Shown here: positions 27,812 through 37,452 of the stretch, piece after piece
How positions within the stretch are numbered: position 1 is the first letter of the stretch
Layout of the letters: every line of letters begins with the position of its first letter
Assembly (NCBI RefSeq): GCF_000422085.1
Contig: NC_021741.1
Coordinates: 1,426,001-1,490,000 of the forward strand
Direction: 5' to 3'
DNA from: Serratia liquefaciens ATCC 27592
Lineage (GTDB): Bacteria > Pseudomonadota > Gammaproteobacteria > Enterobacterales > Enterobacteriaceae
DNA length: 64,000 nt
The notes under the pieces: model-generated
Database searches by the model: none
Seen by the model: the letters and a program-made list of their open reading frames with translations, nothing else
What the model was told of the DNA's origin: nothing
Program-made: the position numbers and the translations under genes

Positions 27812-28450
27812 TTATCGTTTTTGCGCATCCGGGCGAACCAGATCGAAACGGTGTTGCTCCGAGATGCCATAGTAGGCCGTCGGCCCGCCGGCGCGCAGGA
27901 TAGGCTCGGCAGCAGCGGTCTGATAAACGCCGTGTTGGTCCAGCAGTGACGAATCGATATGTACCGCGACCACTTCTCCCAGTACCAGCCAGGTATCCAC
28001 CTTTTCTCCGTCGGCGCTTTGCAACTGAATGCACTGTGACAGGCGGCATTCAAAGTTCACCGGGCTTTCAGCCACCCTTTCCGCTTTCACCCGACGGCTG
28101 GGCAGCGGCGTCACGCCGGCAAAGGCAAATTCATCTTCACCGCGGGCCAGGCTGGCCGAGCTGTTGTTCATGGCATCGGCCAGCGGGCGCGTCGCCAGAT
28201 TCCAGACAAACTCCCCGGTTTCGACGATGTTTGCCACGCTGTCTTTCCAACCGCTGCTGGCGAAACCGATGATCGGCGGGCGGTAGTTGAAGCAGTTGAA
28301 AAAGCTGTAGGGGGCCAGATTGCGCTGGCCGCTCGCGCTGATCGATGAGATCCACCCGATGGGGCGTGGGCCGATGATGGCGTTCAGGGGATCGTGCGGC
28401 AGACCATGACCTGTCGCGGGTTCGTAGTAATATCGGGACTGACTGCTCAT
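27812..28450 (-). CDS. flavin reductase family protein (FMN-binding split barrel)
   Basis: 212 residues. The family features are PRPIGWISSISASGQRNLAPYSFFNCFNYRPP (28-60), the FMN-binding loop NIVETGEFVWNL and the C-terminal LVLGEVVAVHIDSSLL. It should bind FMN and use NAD(P)H or act in an oxidoreductase pair (family knowledge). Partner unknown. It is divergent from rlmF and downstream of it the next gene is ybiJ, 165 bp on. Confidence 0.85.
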   Translation of the reverse strand: MSSQSRYYYEPATGHGLPHDPLNAIIGPRPIGWISSISASGQRNLAPYSFFNCFNYRPPIIGFASSGWKDSVANIVETGEFVWNLATRPLADAMNNSSASLARGEDEFAFAGVTPLPSRRVKAERVAESPVNFECRLSQCIQLQSADGEKVDTWLVLGEVVAVHIDSSLLDQHGVYQTAAAEPILRAGGPTAYYGISEQHRFDLVRPDAQKR

Positions 28451-28569
28451 AAGTGACCTGGGGTGGCTAAACGGAACTTTTATTCTGACGGGTTTCCCGT
28501 CGGCTGCAAGTTTGCCGCTGCTTTATGGTATCTTACGCGCCAGAAATACCTTTAAGAGAGCCCGTCACG

Positions 28570-29535
28570 GTGGAAAAAAAGAAAACCTTCCCGCAGCAGA
28601 AAAGCGGCCTGCACCCGCGTAACCGTCATCGCTCGCGCTATGATTTCCCGGCGCTGATCGCCAGCTGCCCTGCGCTGGAGCCGTTCGTCAAGCCGAATGC
28701 CTGGGGCGATATTTCGGTAGATTTTGCCGATCCGGCGGCGGTTAAAATGCTCAACCGTGCGTTGCTGCAACATTTTTATGGTATCGAACATTGGGATATT
28801 CCCGCCGATTATCTGTGTCCGCCGATCCCAGGACGCGCCGACTATTTGCACCACCTGGCCGACTTGTTGGCGACCAGCAACGGCGGTGAGATACCGCGTG
28901 GTAAAGGCGTGGCGATCCTCGACGTAGGCATTGGCGCCAACTGCATTTACCCGATCGTCGGCCTGCGTGAATACGGCTGGCGCTTTACCGGTTCAGAGAT
29001 CGACCCGGTGTCGCTCAATTCGGCCAAAATGATTGTCGAGATGAACCCGACACTGAGAAACAGCGTACGTTTACGTTTGCAAAAACAGCCTGAGTTTATC
29101 TTTAACGGCATCATTGGCGTGGCGGAGAAGTTCGACGCCACGTTGTGTAACCCACCGTTCCACGGTTCAGAGCAGGAAGCACAGGCGAGTACCCGCCGCA
29201 AACTGCATAAGCTGGGCAAGGGTGAGGTGGCGGATAAGCCGGTACAGAACTTTGGCGGCAAAAATAACGAGCTGTGGTGCGAAGGCGGCGAAGAAGCCTT
29301 CGTGCGTAAAATGGTAGAGGAAAGCGTGAGTAAGGCGCAAAACTGCCTGTGGTTCACCTCGCTTATCTCCAAAAACACCACTTTGCCATCGATTTACCAC
29401 GCGTTGAAGCTGGCTGGTGCCGCCGAAGTGCGCACCATTGAGATGGCGCAGGGGCAAAAGATCAGCCGTTTTGTAGCCTGGACCTTCCACGACGCGGAAC
29501 AGCAGGCTGCCTGGGCGGCAGAACGCTGGCGTTAA
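28570..29535 (+). CDS. rlmF: 23S rRNA adenine-N6 methyltransferase RlmF
   Basis: 321 residues from the GTG at 28570, against 308 in E. coli; an ATG at 28525 in frame would add 15 residues. It makes m6A1618 in 23S rRNA. The SAM-binding motif is ILDVGIGANCIYP, and the catalytic motif is CNPPFHGS (NPPF, as in N6-adenine methylases). The N-terminus GLHPRNRHRSRYDF is the family opening. AAGAGAG lies 9 nt before the GTG. It marks the left edge of the accessory block 29.8-40.5 kb. Confidence 0.93.
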   Translation: MEKKKTFPQQKSGLHPRNRHRSRYDFPALIASCPALEPFVKPNAWGDISVDFADPAAVKMLNRALLQHFYGIEHWDIPADYLCPPIPGRADYLHHLADLLATSNGGEIPRGKGVAILDVGIGANCIYPIVGLREYGWRFTGSEIDPVSLNSAKMIVEMNPTLRNSVRLRLQKQPEFIFNGIIGVAEKFDATLCNPPFHGSEQEAQASTRRKLHKLGKGEVADKPVQNFGGKNNELWCEGGEEAFVRKMVEESVSKAQNCLWFTSLISKNTTLPSIYHALKLAGAAEVRTIEMAQGQKISRFVAWTFHDAEQQAAWAAERWR

Positions 29536-29840
29536 CTCCCCCTGGGTGCCGGTTATTTGACCGGCACCTATAAATCTTCGCGTTTCCCTTTCAATTTCCG
29601 CATGTTGCGTTATTCTCAATACGTCGTCCAATACTAAAAATCTTAAATAAGTTATTTATTCAAAACACAATAGTTACCTTACTTAATTGATATTTTAATC
29701 CGGTGAGTTTTATCTGCCAGGAGAATTAGGCCTGCCTGTTTCTCAGGGTGATGCACGTCTGCATGTGGGCGCGGCGTGCAGAAAAAATAAAATGAAAAGC
29801 ACTTGTCTGCTAAATCATCTGCCAGAAGGATTTTAACCCT
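29536..29840. other. 305-bp gap after rlmF with a hairpin
   Basis: A perfect 9-bp stem GGTGCCGGT/ACCGGCACC (29545-29568, loop TATTTG) follows the rlmF stop by 9 bp, but has no U-run. The rest is AT-rich and contains no gene. It leads to the chemoreceptor-like gene; a sigma-28 promoter pattern (GCCGATAA) was looked for and not found. Confidence 0.45.
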
Positions 29841-31145
29841 ATGCTGTTACGATTCAGTCAGTTAAACACCCACAGCCGTGCCGAGTTGAGCGCGATAGAA
29901 AATGCCGTTGCCATGATCGTATTTAAACCCGATGGCACCGTGCTGCGCGCTAACGATTTATTTCTAAAAACGATGGGATTTCAACGACAGGAAGTTATCG
30001 GCCAGCATCACCGCCTCTTTTGTTCCCCGGAATATGTCGTCAGCCCGGCATATCGCAAACACTGGGATATGTTAAATAACGGCAAGCCCATTACCGATAA
30101 TATAAAACGCATTCGCAAAGACGGAGAGGCCGTGTGGCTGCAGGGCACCTATACCCCGGTGATGAATAAACAGGGGCGGGTGGTGGAGATCGTCAAGATC
30201 GCCAGCGTTGTGACGGAGCGCATCACCCAGGCGCAGGAGCATCAGAGCCTGCTGTCGGCGCTAAACCGTTCGATGGCAATGATCACCTTTGACGCGCAGG
30301 GCAAGATCCTTGCCGCCAACGACAATATGCTGAAATTGATGGGCTACCGAATTGAGGAGGCGCGGGGACAAGCGCATGCGGTGCTCTGCCCACCTGAGTT
30401 TGCCCATTCTGACGATTACCGCCAGCATTGGCGGCGTCTCGCACGCGGCGAGTTTATCACCGGGCGTTTTGAACGGGTGAACCGACGCGGAGAGCGGGTA
30501 TGGCTGGAGGCCAGCTACAACCCGATTCTTGATGATGATGGGCAAGTGGTCAAAGTGGTGAAAATTGCTCAAGATATCACCCGGCAGATGATCCAACAGC
30601 AGCACGAAGAGGAAATGGTGCGTAATGCCCACCATTTATCACTGGATACTGACCGGACCGCTGCACAAGGGGCCGTGATCGTCCAGCAGGCGGTCGCAGG
30701 CATGCAACAGGTTGAAGCGGCCGCGCGCGATACTTCCGCGGTGGTCAGTGAGCTGGGCATTGGTTCACAGCAGATAGGCACTATGGTGGAGGCAATCCGT
30801 AAAATCGCCTCTCAAACCAACCTGTTGGCGATTAATGCCTCGATTGAGGCAGCGCATGCGGGTGAGCATGGGCGCGGATTTGCCGTTGTCGCTAATGAAG
30901 TACGTACTCTGGCGGAACAGTCTCGCCAGGCGGCGACTGAAATTGAACGTATCACCAAATCTATTCAGCAGGGAGTGGCGGCGGCCATAGCCGGCATGGC
31001 GGTCTGTGTGGAACAGGCTGGCGGTGGCGTAACCTTGACGCACGATGCCGGTGAAGTGATTAATCGGGTGAATATAGGTATGCAGGATGTGGTCAAACTG
31101 ATGCAGACGTTTACCACGGTCAAGCAGGAGGAAACAACCCACTGA
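29841..31145 (+). CDS. soluble PAS-PAS methyl-accepting chemotaxis-type protein (BdlA-like)
   Basis: 434 residues, no membrane segment. PAS domain 1 spans about 15-130 ([18 protein letters not shown], ending [10 protein letters not shown]) and PAS 2 about 135-255 ([18 protein letters not shown], ending [11 protein letters not shown]). The MCP signalling domain (about 265-425) includes the hairpin tip [18 protein letters not shown]. The coiled-coil arm is short, so adaptation sites may be few. Size and layout match BdlA, the biofilm-dispersion sensor of Pseudomonas (family knowledge). It lies directly before a fimbrial cluster. What it senses (redox or small ligand) is unknown; no HAMP domain. 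Confidence 0.88.
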   Translation: MLLRFSQLNTHSRAELSAIENAVAMIVFKPDGTVLRANDLFLKTMGFQRQEVIGQHHRLFCSPEYVVSPAYRKHWDMLNNGKPITDNIKRIRKDGEAVWLQGTYTPVMNKQGRVVEIVKIASVVTERITQAQEHQSLLSALNRSMAMITFDAQGKILAANDNMLKLMGYRIEEARGQAHAVLCPPEFAHSDDYRQHWRRLARGEFITGRFERVNRRGERVWLEASYNPILDDDGQVVKVVKIAQDITRQMIQQQHEEEMVRNAHHLSLDTDRTAAQGAVIVQQAVAGMQQVEAAARDTSAVVSELGIGSQQIGTMVEAIRKIASQTNLLAINASIEAAHAGEHGRGFAVVANEVRTLAEQSRQAATEIERITKSIQQGVAAAIAGMAVCVEQAGGGVTLTHDAGEVINRVNIGMQDVVKLMQTFTTVKQEETTH

Positions 31146-31155
31146 GGCCAATAGG

Positions 31156-31190
31156 CGCTAACCTGGGTGTCGGTTAGCGTCTCTTCTTTT
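31156..31190 (+). terminator. possible terminator after the PAS-MCP gene
   Basis: Stem CGCTAACC/GGTTAGCG (31156-31163, 31172-31179) with loop TGGGTGTC, followed by TCTCTTCTTTT. The U-run is mixed, so strength is moderate. Confidence 0.6.
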
Positions 31191-31214
31191 CAATAGGGGC
31201 CGGTTTATTATTGG

Positions 31215-31496
31215 CTACTCGCTGGCCGGGTAACATGAATGATCCGTTATTCGCCATCTTAATGCGTTATTCACAGATCCTGACGTCGTTACCACTAAAT
31301 TCTCTTCTGCCAGTTGTAATAAGAAATAGCGGGCCTGATAAATACCCAATTGACATTGATCGGCCACTTCTCGAGTGCTCAGCCATTTCTCCGGCGGTGT
31401 TTCCGGTGAGATGCACTTGACTGCGCAGAGCTCAGATAAAGAGTTCATGAGCTGTTTTTTTATTATTTTCTTCTTTTCTGTTTCACTGGATTTCAT
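31215..31496 (-). CDS. PapI/FaeA family fimbrial phase-variation regulator
   Basis: 93 residues. The winged helix is STREVADQCQLGIYQARYFLLQLAEENLV (40-68), and YQARYFLLQL is the PapI recognition segment (YQARYYLLLL in PapI). PapI helps Lrp bind a GATC site near the fimbrial promoter and so sets the on/off state (family knowledge). The N-terminus here is about 30 residues longer than PapI. It is divergent from the pilin gene across 667 bp. There is no PapB-like gene. Start at 31496 with AGGG about 10 nt upstream; a second ATG lies 48 bp inside. Confidence 0.8.
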   Translation of the reverse strand: MKSSETEKKKIIKKQLMNSLSELCAVKCISPETPPEKWLSTREVADQCQLGIYQARYFLLQLAEENLVVTTSGSVNNALRWRITDHSCYPASE

Positions 31497-32163
31497 GCTT
31501 TGGTTTCCCTCTCTTCAGCAAAGAATAACTGGCTGCTCCCTATTATTCATCACAAAAAAATAGGTGTGTGATGTGCTTTGCATAACGGGATTTGTACTGC
31601 CTTTCCCGGTTTGGTGTGGGACCTATGTGTTACGACAATTGCAGCATTATATCGAAAAAATATTATTTTAAGATATAAAATAACGCCATGCTTTGACATT
31701 TGGTTTTTTTTTGTGAAAAGCTGGGTTTTTTAGGCATAAAGATCGTGAAACCTTTCTTTGTAATACAAGAGTGGATAAATCTGGCGTAATTAAATCATGT
31801 TGGAAATTTTATTTTTAACTATGAACATGTTTTGTCATACTTCTCCGTATCAACAGTGAGAAGATTAAAATAAACTCTGAGTTTTAGATTAATTATCTGT
31901 ATGTTTTTCATATGATTATGGACTAGGTCAGGCGATGTAAACTGCCTGTTAGTGATGTGATTACGCCAGTAAAAATTAAATTTATCGCCTATTCAACGGA
32001 ATGAGCGCGTACGCCTTTTGGCAGAGGGATGTCTATTTCGCAAGAACGATGATGTCCAGCTCGGTGCTGAAAATACTAATGGCCAACTGAGGCTATGTCT
32101 TCCCGCTCTCAGGATGTCGGTCATTATTGGAAATCGTTAACGCATTATTTTTAAGGATTAAAA
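31497..32163. promoter_or_regulatory. fimbrial switch region with one GATC box
   Basis: 667 bp, AT-rich, no gene. GATC occurs once, at 31741, in the context TAAAGATCGTG, whose reverse strand reads CACGATCTTTA. This matches the ACGATC core that PapI-Lrp prefers in pap-type switches. A second GATC box about 100 bp away, as in pap, is absent. The long homopolymer-rich stretches (for instance T-runs at 31700-31713) suit Lrp and H-NS binding. AAGGATT precedes the pilin ATG. Confidence 0.6.
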
Positions 32164-32697
32164 ATGAAATTGAACAAAATTATGCTGGCCGCCGTTATGG
32201 CAATGGGTGTTTCTTCTTTTGCCGCTAACGCTGTGGATGCCGGTCACGGCAAAGTGACCTTCAAAGGCTCCATCATTGATGCTCCATGCTCTATCGACCC
32301 GGACAGCATCGACCAAACCGTGCAACTGGGCCAGATTTCCAACGTGGCGCTGAAAGACGGCGGCTCTTCTTCACCTAAGAATTTTGAGATCCGTCTGGAA
32401 AATTGCACTCTGAGTACCGCCAAGACAGTGACTACCACCTTTACTGGCGCCAAGGGTGTGAACGGTTTGGGCATTACCGGCACGGCTAAAGGCGCCAGCA
32501 TCGTTATCACCGATGGTAAGGGCGCAGCGATTGAACTGGGTAAAGCAACGGATGCTCAGGGCATTCAGGATGGGAAAAATACCCTGAGCTTCTCTGCTTA
32601 TCTGAAAGGGGATGGTAAAACCGCAGCTGGTGCAACTATTGATGTGGTACCGGGTGACTTTACGGGGATTGCTGATTTCACCTTGGCTTACCTGTAA
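32164..32697 (+). CDS. fimbrial major subunit (pilin)
   Basis: 177 residues. Signal peptide 1-23 (cut after ANA) and then DAGHGKVTFKGSIIDAPCSIDP, the usual pilin opening with the first Cys in APCSID. The second Cys is in LENCTLS, and the donor-strand groove partner ends at the C-terminal ADFTLAYL (penultimate Tyr). This is the shaft subunit of a chaperone-usher fibre. It is closest by eye to PapA/MrpA-type pilins. First gene of the fimbrial operon; 466 bp separate it from the GATC box midpoint at 31741. Confidence 0.9.
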   Translation: MKLNKIMLAAVMAMGVSSFAANAVDAGHGKVTFKGSIIDAPCSIDPDSIDQTVQLGQISNVALKDGGSSSPKNFEIRLENCTLSTAKTVTTTFTGAKGVNGLGITGTAKGASIVITDGKGAAIELGKATDAQGIQDGKNTLSFSAYLKGDGKTAAGATIDVVPGDFTGIADFTLAYL

Positions 32698-32771
32698 GTC
32701 AGTCGTTTCAGAGTAAGCATGCGGGATTGTCCGCATGCTTTTTGCTCAAACTCTGCTTCTGGAACGAACCT

Positions 32772-33308
32772 ATGTCACGACAAGCAAGAGCCGCTTTGAC
32801 ATTGCTGGTGGCAGGGCTGACAGCTTGTAATGTCTGTCTTGCTACTCCGCAGGGATGGGGGCGCGTCACGATGCAGGGCGCTATTCTTGAAACCGCTTGT
32901 GCTATCGATACATCCAGCCGCGATCAAACTATCACTATGGCAACTATGCCTGTTAGCCAAATCAGCCGTGATGGCGTGGGGAGCATGCGTTTATTTGTGG
33001 TTAAGTTGGTGAATTGTACGTTAGTGCGTTTAGATCCCAAACAGCCTAATTGGCAGAACTTCCAAATCACCTTTGATGGTGTCGCGGACACCGGTGGTTT
33101 TAATCTGGAAGGGGAAGCCAAGGGCGTTGCGTTACAAATTGCTGATGAGCGCGGCCATATTGCCATTCCCGGCGTTCCTATGCCTGCAATCGGAATAACC
33201 CCCGGTGATAGGTATCTGAATTACACTTTGCGGCTGGTAAGTAATAAAAAGATATTAAAACCTGGAGATTACTTCTCCACCGTGCGTTTTAAAATGGATT
33301 ATTACTGA
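32772..33308 (+). CDS. minor fimbrial subunit, PapH-like (terminator/anchor)
   Basis: 178 residues from the ATG at 32772 (GGAACG upstream); the frame is open back to 32727 but adds no signal. Signal peptide about 1-24. Cysteines in ETACAIDTS and VNCTLVRL fit the pilin fold. The second position in the operon and the RTMQ-like opening WGRVTMQGAIL resemble PapH/MrpB, the subunit that ends fibre growth and anchors the base (family knowledge). C-terminus RFKMDYY has the penultimate Tyr. Confidence 0.82.
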   Translation: MSRQARAALTLLVAGLTACNVCLATPQGWGRVTMQGAILETACAIDTSSRDQTITMATMPVSQISRDGVGSMRLFVVKLVNCTLVRLDPKQPNWQNFQITFDGVADTGGFNLEGEAKGVALQIADERGHIAIPGVPMPAIGITPGDRYLNYTLRLVSNKKILKPGDYFSTVRFKMDYY

Positions 33309-33434
33309 TCACATCTTGGCGATATTTATATGAAGAGGGGTGGCGGTCATTCAATCCTGTTCAGACGGGAGGGCAGGGTTTTATTAAAAATAATGATGAT
33401 AACACTTAACGGATAATTAAAAGGCCTATGGATT

Positions 33435-35957
33435 ATGACCTTATCTCATTTTGTGGCGTTCCCCTCTCGCCCACGTTTATTGGGAATGTTAATCACTTCT
33501 TTGCTCAGCGGCGTAACGAATATCGCTTGGGCCGATGACATTCAATTCAACACTGATGTATTGGATGTGAAAGACCGCGCTAATATTGATCTTGGGCAGT
33601 TTTCCCGTGGCGGATTTATTATGCCAGGAAATTACAGTATGGCGGTACATCTCAATAAGCAGGAACTGCCAGAGCAAGATATTCCGTTTTATCCCCCAGA
33701 CAACGATCCCAAGGGCAGCGAAGCGTGCCTGAGTCCACAATTGGTTGAACAATTAGGCCTGCAACCGAGTGCTAAAAACGGGCTGACCTGGTGGCATCAG
33801 GGAGAATGTCTGACGGTGAGTAGCCTGAAAGGCATGACGACCAAGGGCGATATTGCCGCCGGTGCGTTATATGTGAGCATCCCGCAGGCGTATCTGGAAT
33901 ATACCGCAGCGAACTGGGATCCACCGTCACGCTGGGATGAGGGCATTCCGGGACTGCTGTTTGACTACAACGTTAACGCCCAAACTCAGCGGCAGGAAAA
34001 AGCCGGTACACAAGGTTATAACCTAAGCGGTAACGGCGTTGTCGGGGCCAATCTGGGGCCATGGCGTTTGCGTGCCGACTGGCAGAGTCGCTATCAGCAC
34101 CAAACGGGTTCCGGTACGCCTAGCGACAAAAGTTGGGATTGGAGTCGCTACTACGCTTACCGAGCCATTTCCCGCCTGGGTGCCAGGCTGATGCTGGGAG
34201 AAAACTACCTTAGCTCCGATATCTTCGACAGCTTCCGATTTGCCGGCGCCAGTCTGACGACCGATGACAACATGTTGCCGCCAAACCTGCGTGGTTACGC
34301 ACCCGAAGTGACCGGTGTTGCTCGCACTAATGCCAAAGTCGTGGTGAGCCAGCAAGGCCGAGTACTGTATGAAACCCAGGTCGCCGCAGGCCCGTTTCGA
34401 ATTCAGGATCTGAACGATGCCGTATCCGGTCAACTGGATGTGCGTGTGGAAGAACAAGACGGCACGGTACAGCAATTCAAGATGGATACCGCCAGCATTC
34501 CCTATCTGACCCGTCCTGGACAGGTGCGTTACAAAGTGGCCATGGGGCGACCAACCGATTGGCAGCACAATACCAATGGCCCGGTATTTGCCACCGGCGA
34601 ATTTTCCTGGGGTATCAATAACGGCTGGTCTCTGTATGGCGGTGGCGTAGCCGGTGGTGAGTACAACGCGCTGGCGGCGGGTATCGGTCGGGATTTACTG
34701 ATGTTTGGTGCGCTCTCATTTGATGTCACTCAGTCACGGGCCAGCTTGCCGCAGAGCAATGAGATGCTGAGTGGGCGCTCTTATCGCCTGAGTTATTCGA
34801 AACGGTTTGATGAGTACAACAGTCAGGTGACCTTTGCTGGCTATCGGTTTTCGGAACAGAACTATATGAGTATGAGCGAATACCTGGACTATCGCACTTA
34901 CGGTACCCGCTCACAAAGTAGCAAGGAGATGTATACCGTCTCCTTTAATAAGCAATTCCAAGATCTGGGTTTTAGCACCTACCTGAACTATAGCCACCAG
35001 ACTTATTGGAATCAGTCGGATAACGACCGTTACAGCCTGAGCTTGTCGCGATACTTCGATATGGGTCGTGTCAAAAACCTGAACCTGTCTTTGACCGGAT
35101 ATCGCAATGCTTATAACGGCGTTAACGACGACGGCATGTATCTGTCGCTGTCAGTTCCTTGGGGCAACAGCGGCACCCTCAGTTATAACGGCAGCGTCGA
35201 TCGCAATGGTAATTCACAGCAAGCCAGTTATTACGATCGCCTGAATGAACGCGACAGCTACCAGATCAGTGCGGGCGGCTCTAACACTGGTGCCACCAGC
35301 AGTGGTTACTTCAACCACCAAGGCGATTTGGCCCAGGTGAGCGCCAACGCCAGTTACCAGGCGGGCAGCTACTCGTCACTTGGGGTTACCTTCCAGGGGG
35401 GGGCGACCGCTACCGCCAACGGGGCTGCACTGCACCGTACCGGCATAATGGGGGGGACTCGGGTGTTGATAGATACCGACGGCGTGGCCGGAATTCCGGT
35501 TCGTGGTTACGGTGCAACTGCGCTGAGTAACCACTGGGGCAAGCTGGTGGTGTCGGATGTCAGCAGCTACAACCGCAACAAGATGAGCATTGATCTCAAT
35601 ACCATGCCGGATAACGCAGAAGCGAGCAAATCGGTGGTGCAGGCAACCCTTACCGAGGGCGCTATCGGCTACCGACGCTTTGACGTGGTTTCTGGCGAGA
35701 AAGCCATGGCAGTACTTCGCCTGGCGGACGGCAGCACACCGGCGTTCGGTGCTACGGTGCTAAATAGCAAGAAACAGAACGTTGGAATTGTCAGCGACGA
35801 CGGCAGCGTTTACCTCAGCGGTATCAACGCCGGTGAGATCATGACGGTTCACTGGGATGACAAATTGCAGTGCGTACTGGATTTGCCGGCGGTGCTGCCG
35901 AATACCGGGACGACTAATCTGCTGCTGCCATGTCACCTGCCGGGCAGTGCTAAATAA
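33435..35957 (+). CDS. fimbrial outer-membrane usher, PapC/FimD family
   Basis: 840 residues, standard usher size. Signal peptide to about residue 34, then DIQFNTDVLDVKDRANIDLGQFS, the N-terminal chaperone-binding domain. LLFDYNVNAQTQRQ and the plug/beta-barrel region PPNLRGYAPEVTGVARTNAKVVVSQ are family signatures. Near the end the paired cysteines are in LQCVLDLP and LPCHLPG. It spans the outer membrane, takes up chaperone-subunit complexes and threads the fibre. The gene is intact. Confidence 0.93.
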   Translation: MTLSHFVAFPSRPRLLGMLITSLLSGVTNIAWADDIQFNTDVLDVKDRANIDLGQFSRGGFIMPGNYSMAVHLNKQELPEQDIPFYPPDNDPKGSEACLSPQLVEQLGLQPSAKNGLTWWHQGECLTVSSLKGMTTKGDIAAGALYVSIPQAYLEYTAANWDPPSRWDEGIPGLLFDYNVNAQTQRQEKAGTQGYNLSGNGVVGANLGPWRLRADWQSRYQHQTGSGTPSDKSWDWSRYYAYRAISRLGARLMLGENYLSSDIFDSFRFAGASLTTDDNMLPPNLRGYAPEVTGVARTNAKVVVSQQGRVLYETQVAAGPFRIQDLNDAVSGQLDVRVEEQDGTVQQFKMDTASIPYLTRPGQVRYKVAMGRPTDWQHNTNGPVFATGEFSWGINNGWSLYGGGVAGGEYNALAAGIGRDLLMFGALSFDVTQSRASLPQSNEMLSGRSYRLSYSKRFDEYNSQVTFAGYRFSEQNYMSMSEYLDYRTYGTRSQSSKEMYTVSFNKQFQDLGFSTYLNYSHQTYWNQSDNDRYSLSLSRYFDMGRVKNLNLSLTGYRNAYNGVNDDGMYLSLSVPWGNSGTLSYNGSVDRNGNSQQASYYDRLNERDSYQISAGGSNTGATSSGYFNHQGDLAQVSANASYQAGSYSSLGVTFQGGATATANGAALHRTGIMGGTRVLIDTDGVAGIPVRGYGATALSNHWGKLVVSDVSSYNRNKMSIDLNTMPDNAEASKSVVQATLTEGAIGYRRFDVVSGEKAMAVLRLADGSTPAFGATVLNSKKQNVGIVSDDGSVYLSGINAGEIMTVHWDDKLQCVLDLPAVLPNTGTTNLLLPCHLPGSAK

Positions 35958-35993
35958 TGCAACCAGACGAATCAATAAGATGGAAATAAATCA

Positions 35994-36740
35994 ATGAAAA
36001 TGAAAATGAACGCCTTCCTTGTCGCGAGCACCTTGTGTTGCGCACTGGGAGTTCAGTCTGCTTACGCCGCTATTGCGCTGGATCGAACCCGGGTGATTTT
36101 TGACGGTAGTGAGAAGTCAGTGAGTTTGAACGTCAGTAACGAGAACAAGCAATTGCCCTATCTGGCACAGGGATGGATTGAGGATGAAAAGGGCAACAAA
36201 ATCACCAGCCCGTTGACGGTGTTGCCACCGGTGCAGCGCATCGAGCCCGGCGCCAAGAGTCAGGTGAAGGTACAGGGCTTGCCGGCGCTGAGTACGTTAC
36301 CTCAGGATCGCGAATCACTGTTCTATTTTAATTTGCGCGAAATTCCTCCGCGCAGTGAGAAACCGAACACGCTGCAAATCGCATTACAAACGCGCATCAA
36401 ACTGTTTTACCGGCCCCAGGCGATTCAGCCGGCGGCCTCGGCGTCACCGGCTCAGGAAGCATTAACGCTGAGCAAGGTTGGGAACAAGTACAAACTGATC
36501 AATCCGACGCCGTACTTCGTCACTATCGTAGACGGCAGCAATAGCCCGAAGGGATTGCCTCTGAAGGGTTTTGAACCGCTGATGTTGGCGCCGAAAAGCG
36601 AAGGCATGTTGAATCTGAACGCAGAGGCACTGGGTAGCAACCCGGTACTGACCTACATAAACGACTATGGCGGGCGACCACAGCTCCAGTTTACCTGTGC
36701 GGGCAGTACCTGCCAGGCTAAGTCGCTAAAAAACGGTTAA
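35994..36740 (+). CDS. periplasmic fimbrial chaperone, PapD family
   Basis: 248 residues. Signal peptide about 1-25 (cut near AYA), then AIALDRTRVIFDGSEKSVSLNVSN, the PapD opening whose Arg anchors the subunit C-terminus. The G1 strand area reads PNTLQIALQTRIKLFYRPQAI, with the KLFYRP signature and its Lys. Delivers folded subunits to the usher. The insert LEGSSASPAQEA-like stretch between domains is short. Ribosome site AAGATGGA precedes the ATG. 36 bp after the usher. Confidence 0.92.
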   Translation: MKMKMNAFLVASTLCCALGVQSAYAAIALDRTRVIFDGSEKSVSLNVSNENKQLPYLAQGWIEDEKGNKITSPLTVLPPVQRIEPGAKSQVKVQGLPALSTLPQDRESLFYFNLREIPPRSEKPNTLQIALQTRIKLFYRPQAIQPAASASPAQEALTLSKVGNKYKLINPTPYFVTIVDGSNSPKGLPLKGFEPLMLAPKSEGMLNLNAEALGSNPVLTYINDYGGRPQLQFTCAGSTCQAKSLKNG

Positions 36741-36780
36741 TCATGGACTCAGAGGTACCCTGCGGGTCAAGGAGCAAGAC

Positions 36781-37452
36781 ATGCAATGGTATAAAAGGAT
36801 ACTGCAAACGTATCAGGATAGCTTTTGTAAGCGGCAGCGCCCTGCGTGGAGACGGAGATGCGGTTGCGCCCTGATTTTGGTGCTGGCTGGTGGGCAGAGC
36901 AGTGTTCTTTTGCCCGCCGCTACCGCCGCCGACGCGGAAAAACAGTGGGGTAACGACGGTAATGTCGGCGTCCTGCATGTCCGCGGTGCATTGACGGAGA
37001 GTGCCTGCCGGTTAGATATGACGTCAGCGTGGCAGGATATTTCGCTGGGTGAGGTAGGAACCGGTCGATTCCAGCATATTGGCGCACGTGGTACGCCGGT
37101 GACGGTAACGTTCAAACTGTTGGACTGTCTGTCTAGTGGGTCTCGCAATGTAGATGAACGAACAGCGACGCGAAAATGGAGCGCCGAGCAACCCTCGGCG
37201 ACGGTGTACTTTGTGGCACCGGCGGACGACGATAATCCCCAACTGGTGCAGGTCAGCGGCGCTGAAGGGGTAGGGCTGCGACTGCTGGACAGTACCGGTC
37301 GGGAAGTGGTTTTAGGGCAGCGCGGAACGCCCTTGCTGCTGACGCCGGGCCAGGACCAACTGGTCTATCAGATCATGCTGGAGCGAACCCGTGCTGCCCT
37401 GAGTGCTGGGGCCTTTTGGTCGCAGATCAACTTTAAACTGAACTACGACTGA
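36781..37452 (+). CDS. minor fimbrial subunit
   Basis: 223 residues, start ATG with AAGGAG 6 nt upstream. A long, basic N-terminus (about 35 residues with several Arg/Lys) precedes the hydrophobic signal core CALILVLAGGQSSVLLPAATAA. Pilin cysteines occur in TESACRLDM and LLDCLSSG. The C-terminus INFKLNYD has the penultimate Tyr of donor strand exchange. Likely a tip-fibrillum or adaptor subunit (PapE/PapF/PapK type). Its stop TGA overlaps the ATG of a 36-codon frame. Confidence 0.83.
   Translation: MQWYKRILQTYQDSFCKRQRPAWRRRCGCALILVLAGGQSSVLLPAATAADAEKQWGNDGNVGVLHVRGALTESACRLDMTSAWQDISLGEVGTGRFQHIGARGTPVTVTFKLLDCLSSGSRNVDERTATRKWSAEQPSATVYFVAPADDDNPQLVQVSGAEGVGLRLLDSTGREVVLGQRGTPLLLTPGQDQLVYQIMLERTRAALSAGAFWSQINFKLNYD

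Noticed and set aside
31639..31843. a second GATC box for a pap-like two-site switch
   Set aside because: GATC occurs only at 31741 in the interval; positions about 102 bp either side have no GATC.
31497..32163. invertible promoter element (fimS type)
   Set aside because: No inverted repeats of the right type and no recombinase gene nearby.
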